A DNA stretch of 64,000 bases from Mesorhizobium sp. WSM3862 (GCF_002294985.1 NZ_NSGE01000002.1:372001-436000), one strand, 5' to 3'; positions 1 through 7,481 are shown, numbered from the stretch's first letter. Notes: generated by a model not told the origin, from the letters alone. A program made the numbers and translations.

Positions 1-344
1 GCAAAGTCGATCAGCGACTGGCCAATCGGCGCGTCGGCAAAGGTGCGCGCCGCCGAGAGCTTGATGCGGCCGCGCACGTCGCCGGAAGATTCGCGCACGG
101 CATCGGCCAGGCTGTCGACCTCGCGCACGATTTCGGAGGCGCGCTGATAATAGGTGTGGCCGGCTTCGGTCAGCGAGAACTGCCGCGTCGTGCGGTTCAA
201 CAATAGCGCGCCGAGTTCGTCCTCGAGCTCGCGCACATATTTCGACAGCAGCGCCTTGGAACGGCCGATCTTGCGCGCGGCGGCCGAGAAGCCTTCGGCC
301 TCGACCACGTCGATGAAGGCGCGCATTCGGGTCAATGTATCCAT
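1..344 (-). CDS. LysR-family transcriptional regulator, N-terminal part (cut by window edge)
   Basis: The reading frame runs off the left edge of the window, so only about the first 114 residues are present. They begin MDTLTRMRAFIDVVEAEGF and carry the LysR helix-turn-helix (SAAARKIGRSKALLSKYVRE, then LGALLLNRTTRQFSLTEAG), followed by the linker helix. The effector domain lies outside the window. The ATG (342-344) sits 2 nt after the amidase stop when read on the minus strand, so the amidase gene is upstream in the same transcript. This suggests that the regulator controls the amidase step or its substrate pathway. LysR proteins bind DNA as tetramers and respond to small inducers; the inducer cannot be inferred here. 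Confidence 0.9.
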   Translation of the reverse strand, partial: MDTLTRMRAFIDVVEAEGFSAAARKIGRSKALLSKYVRELEDELGALLLNRTTRQFSLTEAGHTYYQRASEIVREVDSLADAVRESSGDVRGRIKLSAARTFADAPIGQSLIDF

Positions 345-346
345 GA

Positions 347-1546
347 TCAGACCTTTCGGGCCGCGTCCAGAATCGTGCGGCCGAGCCCTATCAGGGCGAC
401 GTCGCTGCCGAAAGGGCCGAGCAGCGACAGGCCGAAGGGCGCGCCATCGACGGAACCGAGCGGCAAGGTGATCTGCGGGAAGCCCGACAACCCGGCCAGG
501 CACAAAAGATGCAGCGCCCTTTCGCGATAGGCCTGGAACTGCTCCGGCGTGCTGGTCTTCAGTGGCGCTGCGCCCGGCACGGTCGGCAGAACAAGAAAGC
601 CGTCGTTGCCGAGCAGCTTGCCGAACTCGGAACGGAAGGCTGCCCGACGCGCCGTTTCGGCTTCGACCGTCTTTGGGTCGATCGTGCGGCCGAAGCCGAA
701 ACGCTCGTCGACACCCGGACCCAGCCCGTGACCGCCTGCCGAAATCCAGCCGCCATGCACCTGCCAGGCCTCGAAGGCCTGCAGCCGGCGAAAGCACCAG
801 TAGAGATCATCTGGGGACGAGGCGAAGGCGTGTTCGGTTTCGGTCGGCTCGCCGACGACGGCTGCTGCCTGTGCCTTCACCCGCGCATATTCGGCGGCTT
901 CCGTCGGCCCGGAAACAAAGGCATCGAGCCAGCCGATCGACAGCGGGCGGTTGAGCGGATGCTGGTGTGGATCGCGTCCGAGCAGAAGCTTGCCGGCCAT
1001 TTCGTAAGCTTCTATGTCGCCGGCGAACCAGCCGAAGGTGTCGAAGCTCGGCGCGAGCTTCATGGCGCCCTCGAGCGATACCCGGCCGTGACTGGTGCGC
1101 AGCCCGATCAACCCGCAGAAGCTCGCCGGCGCGCGGATCGAGCCGCCGGTGTCGGAGCCGACGGCGATGTCGGCAAGGCCGCCGGCGACCGCTGCCGCCG
1201 AACCTGACGAGGAGCCGCCGGTCACGCGATCCGGAGCGGCTGCGTTCACCGGAAACGGGAAATGCGAATTCTGGCCGAACAGCGAGAAGGCGAGCTCGTC
1301 GGTTTGCGTCTTGCCGACGAATCGCGCACCGGCATCGAGAATCAACTGCACAGCCTCGGCCGTCCGCGAGGCGGCGTGAGCCTGTTCGAACTTGCGCGGG
1401 TTGCCGCAGCCGGTGCGATAGCCGGCGACGTCATAGATGTCCTTCACGGCTAGGCGCAGGCCGGCCAGCGGGCCAAATTCCGCATTGGCCACGGGCATTT
1501 GGCGCAGATCGAGGAAGGCGTTGAGAGGGCCGTGGGTGCCTGGCAT
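347..1546 (-). CDS. Amidase-signature family amidase
   Basis: This is a cytoplasmic amidohydrolase of the amidase-signature family, which uses a Ser-cisSer-Lys triad to hydrolyse amides. The catalytic Lys lies in the AVKDIYDVAG segment, the glycine/serine loop reads GGSSSGSAAA, and the nucleophile segment reads GSDTGGSIRAPASFCGL. The length of about 399 residues suits the shorter amidases of this family (indole-acetamide hydrolase-like). I chose the ATG at 1544-1546 (MPGTHGPLNAF) over an in-frame upstream ATG because family homology begins there. It is the first gene of a two-gene operon with the downstream LysR regulator. The substrate is unknown. Confidence 0.88.
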   Translation of the reverse strand: MPGTHGPLNAFLDLRQMPVANAEFGPLAGLRLAVKDIYDVAGYRTGCGNPRKFEQAHAASRTAEAVQLILDAGARFVGKTQTDELAFSLFGQNSHFPFPVNAAAPDRVTGGSSSGSAAAVAGGLADIAVGSDTGGSIRAPASFCGLIGLRTSHGRVSLEGAMKLAPSFDTFGWFAGDIEAYEMAGKLLLGRDPHQHPLNRPLSIGWLDAFVSGPTEAAEYARVKAQAAAVVGEPTETEHAFASSPDDLYWCFRRLQAFEAWQVHGGWISAGGHGLGPGVDERFGFGRTIDPKTVEAETARRAAFRSEFGKLLGNDGFLVLPTVPGAAPLKTSTPEQFQAYRERALHLLCLAGLSGFPQITLPLGSVDGAPFGLSLLGPFGSDVALIGLGRTILDAARKV

Positions 1547-1620
1547 TGTTCGATTTCCGAATACGGTCCACAAACATTGTTCGATGCCGCAATTTTTACA
1601 ACCGGCGCTGACGATTTTTA

Positions 1621-1649
1621 TTGATTGTGAAACCCTTCGCTCTTATATC
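1621..1649 (+). promoter_or_regulatory. Candidate sigma-70-type promoter for the decarboxylase leader
   Basis: TTGATT (1621-1626) and TATATC (1644-1649) are separated by exactly 17 nt in an AT-rich patch. This would start transcription near 1656 and produce a leader of about 430 nt before the decarboxylase ATG. The region also serves as the upstream flank of the oppositely oriented amidase gene. Sequence inspection only. Confidence 0.5.
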
Positions 1650-1655
1650 GCGCTT

Positions 1656-2085
1656 GCCCAAAGTCGCACGTGCCTGTGGGTGTCCGCCGATCCTCGAATG
1701 GTGAGGGCAATCGGTAAGGTAAACTGGAGCCACCCCTCCAGTCGGTCAGTGGCCAACCACAAGACCGAGGACACCTTGAAGCAACGACGGTGCGGGCCTT
1801 TCTGGTGTCTGCCGGTCGTCCAAAGACCGGGGTTACTGAAGAGGCACACCTTCATTGCCGGCAGTGCGGACGGGTCCTCCCATCCAAGCCAAGGCAGACA
1901 AAGCGAACCGAGGCCGGGCAAGGCCAGGTTCACCGCCGCGAGACGGCGATCCGTGGTTCCGGGGTCTCCACCGGCTGGTTCCATGGATTTTCCGTCCCGC
2001 CTTTGTCCACCGCGAGTTCGCGAGGCTGAGCGCCCGCGTCCCGCAGCCTTTGTGCGCGCCGAAAGGCGCAGATGGAGAGACCTCG
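1656..2085 (+). ncRNA. Structured 5' leader of the ornithine decarboxylase gene, probable speF RNA motif
   Basis: About 430 nt without a convincing gene lie between a promoter-like sequence and the decarboxylase start. The published alphaproteobacterial speF motif (Rfam speF; long, upstream of ornithine decarboxylase genes) has this position and size, so I assign it by context. Visible structure includes the perfect hairpin CTGGAG-ccaccc-CTCCAG (1724-1741) and, next to the ribosome binding site, GCGCC-GAAA-GGCGC (2056-2069) with a GNRA tetraloop. The Shine-Dalgarno GGAGAG follows at 2074-2079. A hairpin this close to the SD could act as the switching element. I could not run a covariance model. 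Confidence 0.65.
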
Positions 2086-3219
2086 ATGGCCACCCAGCGC
2101 ATCCTTGACTTTCTCGCCACCCGACGTCCGAACGGCCCCTGCCTCGTCGTCGACCTCGATGTCGTGCGCGACAATTTCCGCGCCTTCGAGAAGGCGTTGC
2201 CCGATTCCAAGATCTACTATGCGGTGAAAGCAAACCCGGCGCCGGAGATCCTGCGCCTGCTTGCTGCGATGGGCTCGTCCTTCGACACCGCATCGGTTGC
2301 CGAGGTCGAGATGGCGATGGATGCCGGCGCGCCGGCGGATCGCATTTCCTTCGGCAACACCATCAAGAAGGAGCGCGACATTGCGCGCGCCTACCAGCTC
2401 GGCATCCGCCTCTACGCGGTGGATTGCGTCGAGGAGGTCGAGAAGATTGCCCGCGCCGCTCCGGGCTCGCGCGTGTTCTGCCGCGTGCTGACCGACGGCG
2501 AGGGTGCCGAATGGCCGCTGTCGCGCAAGTTCGGCTGCGTGCCGGCGATGGCCGTCGACGTGCTGCGTCACGCCAAGAGCCTCGGCCTCGACGCCTATGG
2601 CGTGTCGTTCCATGTCGGCTCGCAGCAGACCGATCTCTCGGCCTGGGACCGCGCGCTGGGCGATGCCAAGAAGGTGTTCGCCACCCTCGCCGAGGAAGGC
2701 ATCGTCTTGAAAATGGTCAACATGGGCGGCGGTTTCCCGACCCGTTACCTGAAGGACGTACCGGCGGCGCAGGCCTATGGCCAGGCGATCTTCTCGGCGC
2801 TGCGCAGGCATTTCGGCAACGCGCTGCCCGAGACGATCATCGAGCCGGGCCGCGGCATGGTCGGCAATGCCGGCGTCATCAAGTCGGAAGTCGTGCTGAT
2901 CTCGAAGAAGGCCGACAATGACAATGTGCGCTGGGTGTTCCTCGACATCGGCAAGTTCGGCGGCCTAGCGGAAACCATGGACGAGGCGATCCGCTATCCG
3001 ATCGTGACGCCGCGCGACGGATCGGAGACCGCACCCTGCGTGCTCGCCGGCCCGACCTGCGATTCGGCCGATGTGCTCTACGAGAAGACGCCTTATCCCC
3101 TGCCTCTGTCGCTCACCATCGGCGACGAGGTGCTGATCGAAGGTACTGGCGCCTACACGACCACCTATTCGTCGGTCGCCTTCAACGGCTTCGAGCCTCT
3201 CCGATCCTACGTGATCTGA
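2086..3219 (+). CDS. odc: Ornithine/lysine decarboxylase, alanine-racemase fold (type III)
   Basis: This PLP enzyme decarboxylates ornithine (and often lysine) to putrescine (cadaverine), the entry step of polyamine synthesis. The 377-residue length matches bacterial fold-III decarboxylases. Visible motifs are the PLP-lysine segment YYAVKANPAP, the phosphate-binding loop MGGGFPTRYL, EPGRGMVGN, and the C-terminal active-site segment GPTCDSADVLYE, whose Cys and Asp come from the partner subunit. The ATG at 2086 is preceded by GGAGAG with 6-nt spacing, and MATQRILDFL is a normal start for the family. It is not homologous to the enterobacterial SpeF protein despite the shared RNA-motif name. It is probably regulated through its long leader. 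Confidence 0.93.
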   Translation: MATQRILDFLATRRPNGPCLVVDLDVVRDNFRAFEKALPDSKIYYAVKANPAPEILRLLAAMGSSFDTASVAEVEMAMDAGAPADRISFGNTIKKERDIARAYQLGIRLYAVDCVEEVEKIARAAPGSRVFCRVLTDGEGAEWPLSRKFGCVPAMAVDVLRHAKSLGLDAYGVSFHVGSQQTDLSAWDRALGDAKKVFATLAEEGIVLKMVNMGGGFPTRYLKDVPAAQAYGQAIFSALRRHFGNALPETIIEPGRGMVGNAGVIKSEVVLISKKADNDNVRWVFLDIGKFGGLAETMDEAIRYPIVTPRDGSETAPCVLAGPTCDSADVLYEKTPYPLPLSLTIGDEVLIEGTGAYTTTYSSVAFNGFEPLRSYVI

Positions 3220-3239
3220 AGGCGCGAGCCTTCAGATCA
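3212..3239 (+). terminator. Perfect 11-bp stem-loop overlapping the decarboxylase stop codon
   Basis: TGATCTGAAGG (3212-3222) and CCTTCAGATCA (3229-3239) form a perfect 11-bp stem with a 6-nt loop, and the TGA stop codon lies inside the left arm. No U-run follows, so it may be a 3'-end stabiliser or a Rho-assisted end rather than a classical intrinsic terminator. Confidence 0.45.
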
Positions 3240-3310
3240 ACCGGCGTGGGTGACATCGCCCGCCGGGGCTCGCTTGTGGAACAGATCTCCGCTCGTGAAG
3301 GATCGCGGAA

Positions 3311-4045
3311 ATGGACTTTGCAGATTTCATCATCGAGGGCGCTGCGCGCCGGGTCTCCCCCCTCGAGGGGGAGATGGCCGCGCAGCGGTCAGAGGGGGGC
3401 GTCGCGCGTGGAGCGCCAGCGCCGCTTCTCGTCACGCTGGGCGCCGGTATTACATGCGCAACGACCCCCTCTGTCGCCTTTGGCGACATCTCCCGCTCGA
3501 GGGGGGAGATTGCGCCGGGCTTCGTCATCGTTGCCGAAGGCATCGGTGATATGCAGGCGCGCGAAGCGCTGCTCGACCGCGCCATGGGGCCGAAGCGCAG
3601 GAAGAAGTCGTCCGAGAGACTGCGGCGTGGCCGCCGGCCGTCGGAAGGCCTGGCCTTTGTCGCGCGCGACCCGTCGGGCGCGCTCGTCGGCACGGTTCGG
3701 CTGTGGGACGTGACGCTGGGCGAGGGTGGTCCGGCAGCGCTCCTGCTTGGGCCGCTGGCAGTCGAGCCCGGCCTGAAGAGCGGCGGCATCGGCTCAGCGC
3801 TGATGCGGCACGCGACCGCCGAGGCTGCGCGGCTCGGTCACGGCGCGATCCTGCTCGTCGGCGATGCGCCCTATTACGGGCGGTTCGGTTTTTCGGCCGA
3901 CCGCACCGGCTCGCTCGCCATGCCTGGGCCCTATGAGCTGCACCGCCTGCTGGCGCTCGAGCTGAAGGAGGGCTCGCTCGACGGGGCCGCGGGCACGATC
4001 AAGGCCGCCGGCCGCAAGGTCAAGGCGCTGGATTTCGTCGCCTGA
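3311..4045 (+). CDS. GNAT-family N-acetyltransferase with an in-frame repeat element near its N-terminus
   Basis: Residues from about 76 onward form a GNAT acyl-CoA transferase. GLAFVARD and LVGTVRLW are core strands, LLLGPLAVEPGLKSGGIGSA is the acetyl-CoA loop (RxxGxG-like, with K and SGG), and the fold ends with YYGRFGF. The acceptor substrate is unknown. The ATG at 3311 has an AAGGATCGCGGA Shine-Dalgarno upstream. After 12 native-looking residues the frame enters a 56-codon insertion (about 3347-3514, SPLEGEM-type peptide) encoded by a palindromic repeat, and family-like sequence resumes at PGFVIVAEG. The protein is 244 residues; without the insertion it would be about 188. Translation from an internal ATG (3551) is possible if the insertion is not tolerated. 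Confidence 0.82.
   Translation: MDFADFIIEGAARRVSPLEGEMAAQRSEGGVARGAPAPLLVTLGAGITCATTPSVAFGDISRSRGEIAPGFVIVAEGIGDMQAREALLDRAMGPKRRKKSSERLRRGRRPSEGLAFVARDPSGALVGTVRLWDVTLGEGGPAALLLGPLAVEPGLKSGGIGSALMRHATAEAARLGHGAILLVGDAPYYGRFGFSADRTGSLAMPGPYELHRLLALELKEGSLDGAAGTIKAAGRKVKALDFVA
3346..3519. repeat. RIME-like rhizobial palindromic repeat inserted in a coding frame
   Basis: A mosaic of inverted repeats runs from near 3354 to 3510. The left end holds CCCCCTCGAGGGGG inside TCTC...GAGAT, the right end ATCTCCCGCTCGAGGGGGGAGAT (inverted relative to the left), with inner inverted blocks CAGAGGGGG and CCCCCTCTG. This is the pattern of rhizobial intergenic mosaic elements. GCGCCGGG occurs at both edges (3346-3353 and 3512-3519), either as a target duplication or as element ends. 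No second copy was seen in the window. Confidence 0.75.
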
Positions 4046-4067
4046 CTGTCGGAGGCATTACCGATGC

Positions 4068-4095
4068 GGCGCCGCGCGTTCAAAAACGCGGCGCC
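4068..4095. terminator. Strong GC hairpin between convergent genes
   Basis: GGCGCCGCG (4068-4076) pairs perfectly with CGCGGCGCC (4087-4095) across a loop containing five A residues. It lies between the converging GNAT gene (+) and SCP2 gene (-), where a bidirectional transcription stop would be expected. There is no clean U-tract on either side. Confidence 0.45.
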
Positions 4096-4128
4096 ACATC
4101 GCTCTTCCAAAAAGTAGTTGGCTGCCGG

Positions 4129-4413
4129 TCAGCCGAGCAACTGGCTGAGCGCCATGGCGACCGTCATGTCGCCCTCGACCTTCAGCTTGCCGGCCATGAA
4201 GGCCATGGTCGGGTTGAGATCGCCGGCGATCAGTGAATCGAGATCGTCGAGCGAGAGCTTGATCGTGCAGTCGGTCGGGGCATCGGCGGTCGAAACGGTC
4301 GCGCCGTCGATAACGATGACGCCGTCGCTGCCGGTGTCGAACTTGACCGAGTGCTCGAAGCCGGCGCTTGCCACGCGCGACCTGATCTTGTCGGCAATCT
4401 CCTGAACGCCCAT
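4129..4413 (-). CDS. SCP2 sterol-carrier-domain protein
   Basis: A 94-residue single-domain protein beginning MGVQEIADKIRSR. The body matches the SCP2 lipid-binding fold: a helix, DGVIVIDGATVS, the segment CTIKLSLDDLDSLIAGDLN, then the hallmark end of the domain PTMAFMAGKLKVEGDMTVAM. Such small proteins are thought to bind acyl chains or CoA esters in the cytoplasm; the ligand here is unknown. The ATG at 4411-4413 has a GAGGAG Shine-Dalgarno, which excludes the longer upstream frame. It is the last gene of the leftmost minus-strand group, roughly 200 nt upstream of which the flagellar genes end, so a role in motility is not implied. Confidence 0.87.
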   Translation of the reverse strand: MGVQEIADKIRSRVASAGFEHSVKFDTGSDGVIVIDGATVSTADAPTDCTIKLSLDDLDSLIAGDLNPTMAFMAGKLKVEGDMTVAMALSQLLG

Positions 4414-4611
4414 GGCGGTTCTCCTCGTTTGGTTGCGTTTGACGCGCACCGGCCTTGGCCGCTGGGCGAGGCGCCGCGTCGCGCGGGAGCGCGGCGACAG
4501 CCACCGGCGCATATAGCTTCGGGTTGACGTTTACGTCAACGTGGCCGCCATGCGGCATGTCGCATCACCAGACGAGGGTGTGAACCCGCCAGTTCGATCG
4601 CCGAGAGCCGA

Positions 4612-5136
4612 TCAATGCTCCGGCTGGAACGGCTTGGTCATCGCTTGCGCGGTCTCGCCGGCAGTCTTGCGGCGGCGGATGGCGTTGTCGCGGATTTCGT
4701 CCTTGGACAGGAAGTTGACCTGGTCGATCAGCACGTCATGCACCAGCTCGACGCCGACGCGGGCGTTGACGGTCTCGCGGATCGCTTTGCGGAAAGCATC
4801 GAGATCGATCGTGTCCTTCTTGGTGAAATCGATCTGCGGATTGGAATAGAGGTAGGAATAGACCTGATCGGTAATGATGGCCGGCGCCGGGATCGACAGT
4901 TTCTTTATCTGATCCGGCTCCACCGTGTAGACCAGCTTGGTGAGAAAATAGCCGTCGATTTTGGCATCGCGGACGAGCGGTACCGAAATGATGTCGGTCT
5001 TGACGTAGTCGAGACCGCCCAGCATCGGCTTCGGCGGCTCACCGACGCCGCGCTCGCCCGCCGCCTGGAACGAGTAAAACACCGCGCCGAGGGTTACGGC
5101 GCAGATCCAAAGCGCTGCGGCGAGGAATTTGATCAC
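4612..5136 (-). CDS. Membrane-anchored periplasmic protein of the flagellar operon, possibly FliL-like
   Basis: A 174-residue protein with one N-terminal membrane segment (about residues 4-22, FLAAALWICAVTLGAVFYSF), a short linker and a soluble periplasmic domain. The order of short strands and amphipathic helices (VPLVRDAKIDGYFLTKLVYTV, then KDTIDLDAFRKAIRETVNAR, then VHDVLIDQVNFLSKDEIRDN) resembles FliL and stomatin-like domains, but a genuine fliL is present at 41765-42259. It lies 31 nt downstream of the FlgN-like gene on the same strand and is probably co-transcribed with cheL. Function is not established; the FliL-like idea is inference from layout and secondary-structure pattern. Confidence 0.7.
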   Translation of the reverse strand: MIKFLAAALWICAVTLGAVFYSFQAAGERGVGEPPKPMLGGLDYVKTDIISVPLVRDAKIDGYFLTKLVYTVEPDQIKKLSIPAPAIITDQVYSYLYSNPQIDFTKKDTIDLDAFRKAIRETVNARVGVELVHDVLIDQVNFLSKDEIRDNAIRRRKTAGETAQAMTKPFQPEH

Positions 5137-5167
5137 CGAATCCTACCTTGCTCCGCAGTCATCTCAT

Positions 5168-5590
5168 TCAAGCCCGGGCATATCCGAATTCGCCTGCCGA
5201 GTAGGTGCCGTCGGCATCGGCGCGCTGGATGGCGTTCTTCAACAGCGTGGCGACCTCGTTGACGGCATTGAGATGGGCAAGAATAGCCGCCTCGTTCTTT
5301 GCCAGCTTCTGGCGCAACCGCGCCAGCCCTTCGCGATGCTGCTCGAGGAACTCGATCTCATTGGCGCCCTTCAGCGCGCGGGTCAGTTCGTAGAGATAGC
5401 GACTTTTGCGGGCATTCGAGGCCTTGAGGTCGTAGCTGGTGCCGCTGCGGATACCCGCCGTCTCCTCGTCCACCGCCTCCTCGATCCGGCCAATGATGGC
5501 GGCGAGGTTGCCAGGCCGTGCAGCTGCGATCGGTGCTTCCGCGGCGGTGGTTCGTGCAGGCAGGTTGGAAAGGTCCGTTTGGTCGGCCAT
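5168..5590 (-). CDS. FlgN-like flagellar export chaperone
   Basis: A 140-residue, mostly helical soluble protein. Residues 27-60 and 75-125 form two long amphipathic helices (LAAIIGRIEEAVDEETAGI and EQHREGLARLRQKLAKNEAA), with a flexible N-terminal tail, as in FlgN chaperones that bind the hook-junction proteins FlgK and FlgL before export. It sits 8 nt after cheL in the same operon. The flgK and flgL genes elsewhere in this window have no other visible chaperone, which supports the assignment. Sequence identity to enteric FlgN is low, so the call rests on size, helices and location. Confidence 0.62.
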   Translation of the reverse strand: MADQTDLSNLPARTTAAEAPIAAARPGNLAAIIGRIEEAVDEETAGIRSGTSYDLKASNARKSRYLYELTRALKGANEIEFLEQHREGLARLRQKLAKNEAAILAHLNAVNEVATLLKNAIQRADADGTYSAGEFGYARA

Positions 5591-5598
5591 GTAGGTCC

Positions 5599-6168
5599 CT
5601 AGATCTTGATGTCCGTTTTTATGGTTGTGTCGTCACCGGTCATAGACCGGGCGGCCTTACGCTCGAGCTCGTCGACCAGGGAGGTCGAAAGCCTGGTCTG
5701 CTGGTCGATCTCGGCTTTCTCCGGTCCGCCCCCAACGGGCCCGACCGGCACCTTGTGTTTGCCGTCCAGATAATGGTCGGCAAGCATCGATCTCGCGATG
5801 CCGATCCCGCCATGCGCGGCCATGACATCGGCTACCTTTTCGGCAAGCTGCGATTTCCACATGTCGCCGGCCAGACCCTTGCCGTAAACGCCCTCGGTGT
5901 CCTTGGGCATCATGTTCTGGATGAAAGTGGTCAGCACCATCGCCTCGAAGCGCTGGAACTTTTTGGCTGGATTTGCCGCCTCGGCCTTGTCGGCAGCGGC
6001 GCGCGAGAGCACCGAGCCCGCCTCGACCGAGGCAGTCTGGTCGATCGAGAAGGTCTCCCCGGCACCGCCAGCCCGCCTCGCGAGTGCTGCCCGCGCGGCC
6101 TCGACGTCGGCCGGCTCCGCCGCACGGGCGACGTCCATCACGATGTCGCTGGGAGGTGAAATCGCCAA
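5599..6168 (-). CDS. cheL: Rod-binding protein CheL (FlgJ N-terminal domain homologue)
   Basis: The conserved FlgJ-type rod-binding domain is at about residues 65-125: KKFQRFEAMVLTTFIQNMMP, YGKGLAGDMWKSQLAEKVAD, GIGIARSMLADHY. It caps the growing rod in the periplasm. Like other rhizobial and Caulobacter CheL proteins it lacks the muramidase domain of enteric FlgJ. A separate transglycosylase gene at 31501-32094 may supply that activity. No ATG starts the conserved region. The TTG at 6166-6168 (giving MAISPPSDIVMDV, 189 residues) has an AAAAGG patch upstream and matches family starts; a TTG at 6205-6207 has no Shine-Dalgarno. It is first in the cheL/FlgN-like/FliL-like operon and divergent from the protease gene at 6392. 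Confidence 0.85.
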   Translation of the reverse strand: MAISPPSDIVMDVARAAEPADVEAARAALARRAGGAGETFSIDQTASVEAGSVLSRAAADKAEAANPAKKFQRFEAMVLTTFIQNMMPKDTEGVYGKGLAGDMWKSQLAEKVADVMAAHGGIGIARSMLADHYLDGKHKVPVGPVGGGPEKAEIDQQTRLSTSLVDELERKAARSMTGDDTTIKTDIKI

Positions 6169-6391
6169 GAAAGCACTGCCTTTTGCCGGTTTTTGTCCGT
6201 TGCACAATGACGCAACAAGCTTGTGGCAGGCTTGCGGGGATGGCGAGGTGCAGTGCAGCGCTCAAATCTTATTTTAGCAGGTATTAATATTTTAACGGTG
6301 TTGCCCCGCCGCCGGCGCAATTCGGGGTTTTGAAAACGACTAATTAACCCCGCCCCCTCATCCTCGAGACCACGCCTTGGAGACGTTGATC
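6169..6391. promoter_or_regulatory. Divergent intergenic region cheL / BTLCP protease
   Basis: The 223 nt between two divergent genes include an AT-rich island around 6270-6300, unusual in this GC-rich window, which should hold promoter elements for one or both genes. I found no copy of the flagellar CAAG-N9-YTA box here, so cheL may be controlled differently from the other flagellar operons. Confidence 0.4.
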
Positions 6392-6979
6392 GTGAAAAGC
6401 GATGTCGTGCTGATCGCATTTCTGCTGTCGGTTGCCAGCCCATTTGCCGCCCAGGCCGGAACGGCAATGCAAACCAAAGGCAAGGCGTTCGCACCGCCGG
6501 CCTTCTATTCGTTCTGCAGCCGCCAACCCAGCCTCTGCAGCACGGCCGGCGGAACAAAGGTCGTCGCCCTGCGGCCTCAGCTCAGCGCGCAATTGAACGA
6601 GATCAACCTTTCGGTCAATTCACGCATTACCGAGGTCAGTGATCGAGCCGTTGTCGGCAAGAACGACGACTGGCGCGTGCCGACCGTGTCCGGCGATTGC
6701 GAGGATATCGCGATACTGAAGAAGCTCGAACTGATGAAGCGCGGCTGGCCGGCCTCGGCGCTGCTGTTGACCGTGGCAAGCTATCACGGCGAGGGACACA
6801 CGGTGCTGACGGTGCGCACCAACGAGGGCGACCTGGTGCTCGACAACCTCACCAGCGCGGTCCGTGATTGGTCCAGCACGCCCTACAACTATTTCGCCCG
6901 GCAGGCGCAGGGCAATGGCAGGCGCTGGGAGCGGATCGGGGCGGCCAAGTCGGTCGGCACGACGGCGACCGGCACCTGA
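6392..6979 (+). CDS. Bacterial transglutaminase-like cysteine protease (BTLCP family), secreted
   Basis: A 195-residue exported protein. A signal peptide (VVLIAFLLSVASPFAAQAG) precedes a papain-like BTLCP domain with catalytic Cys in TVSGDCEDIAILKKLELMK, His in YHGEGHTVLTVRT and Asp in DLVLDNLTSAV. The order Cys-His-Asp is typical of the family (Pfam BTLCP). In other bacteria, relatives such as LapG cleave surface adhesins under c-di-GMP control; no LapD-like partner or adhesin is seen here, and this shorter rhizobial type has no assigned substrate. I chose the GTG at 6392 because GGAG lies 9 nt upstream. It stands alone on the plus strand between flagellar operons. Confidence 0.85.
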   Translation: MKSDVVLIAFLLSVASPFAAQAGTAMQTKGKAFAPPAFYSFCSRQPSLCSTAGGTKVVALRPQLSAQLNEINLSVNSRITEVSDRAVVGKNDDWRVPTVSGDCEDIAILKKLELMKRGWPASALLLTVASYHGEGHTVLTVRTNEGDLVLDNLTSAVRDWSSTPYNYFARQAQGNGRRWERIGAAKSVGTTATGT

Positions 6980-7097
6980 CAGCCTCGCTCGCCGCCCGCC
7001 GGATCCACCGCTCTATCTCCTTGGTTTGACGCAAGTCCGGACGGGAGGCCACGGCGAAGTCGCCGAGCCCAACCGTTTCATGCTTTTCCTGATTGCC

Positions 7098-7481
7098 CTA
7101 GTCATGTCCCCGCTTCTGGGCAATGAGGTCCAGCCGCTCGCGGTCTGAGCGTTCGCGGTCGTCGCGGCGGCGAGCGTCCCTATAGGCGCGCTCGACCATG
7201 TTGGTCCGCGCGGTCGCGGCGGCGATCAACGTCGCCTCCTCCCGGGCGCTTTCAAGATTCTGTTTTTGTTGGCCGAGCGCGTTCGCAATCCGGCGATGGT
7301 AAAGTTCCGGGAACAGGCCGGCCAGCGAGCTATCAGCGTCGAAATGCCCGATGAGTTCCTTTGCTTCCGATTCGGCCGCCGCGGCCGCGGAGAGGAAGCC
7401 GGCATGACGGGTTTCGTGCACCGCCTTCAACTGCTCCTGCACCTTGACCAACTTCTTCAGTCTGTCCTTGCGCGAGGCCAT
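7098..7481 (-). CDS. FliJ-like coiled-coil flagellar protein
   Basis: A 127-residue, highly charged, almost entirely helical protein (MASRKDRLKKLVKVQEQLKA at the start, RRRDDRERSDRERLDLIAQK at the end) with no membrane segment. Size, coiled-coil character and position (5 nt after fliR in the export-gate operon) resemble FliJ, the stalk that couples the FliI ATPase to FlhA during flagellar export. No other FliJ candidate is present in the window although fliI, fliH and flhA are. Direct sequence similarity cannot be confirmed by eye. Confidence 0.62.
   Translation of the reverse strand: MASRKDRLKKLVKVQEQLKAVHETRHAGFLSAAAAAESEAKELIGHFDADSSLAGLFPELYHRRIANALGQQKQNLESAREEATLIAAATARTNMVERAYRDARRRDDRERSDRERLDLIAQKRGHD

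Noticed and set aside
285..299. Placeholder check of the LysR gene fragment for frameshift near its start
   Set aside because: The helix-turn-helix reads through without interruption from the ATG at 342-344 to the window edge.
1574..2085. Short open frames in the decarboxylase leader, on both strands, as real genes
   Set aside because: They are arginine/serine-rich, lack ribosome sites and domains, and overlap one another; a structured RNA leader explains the gap better.
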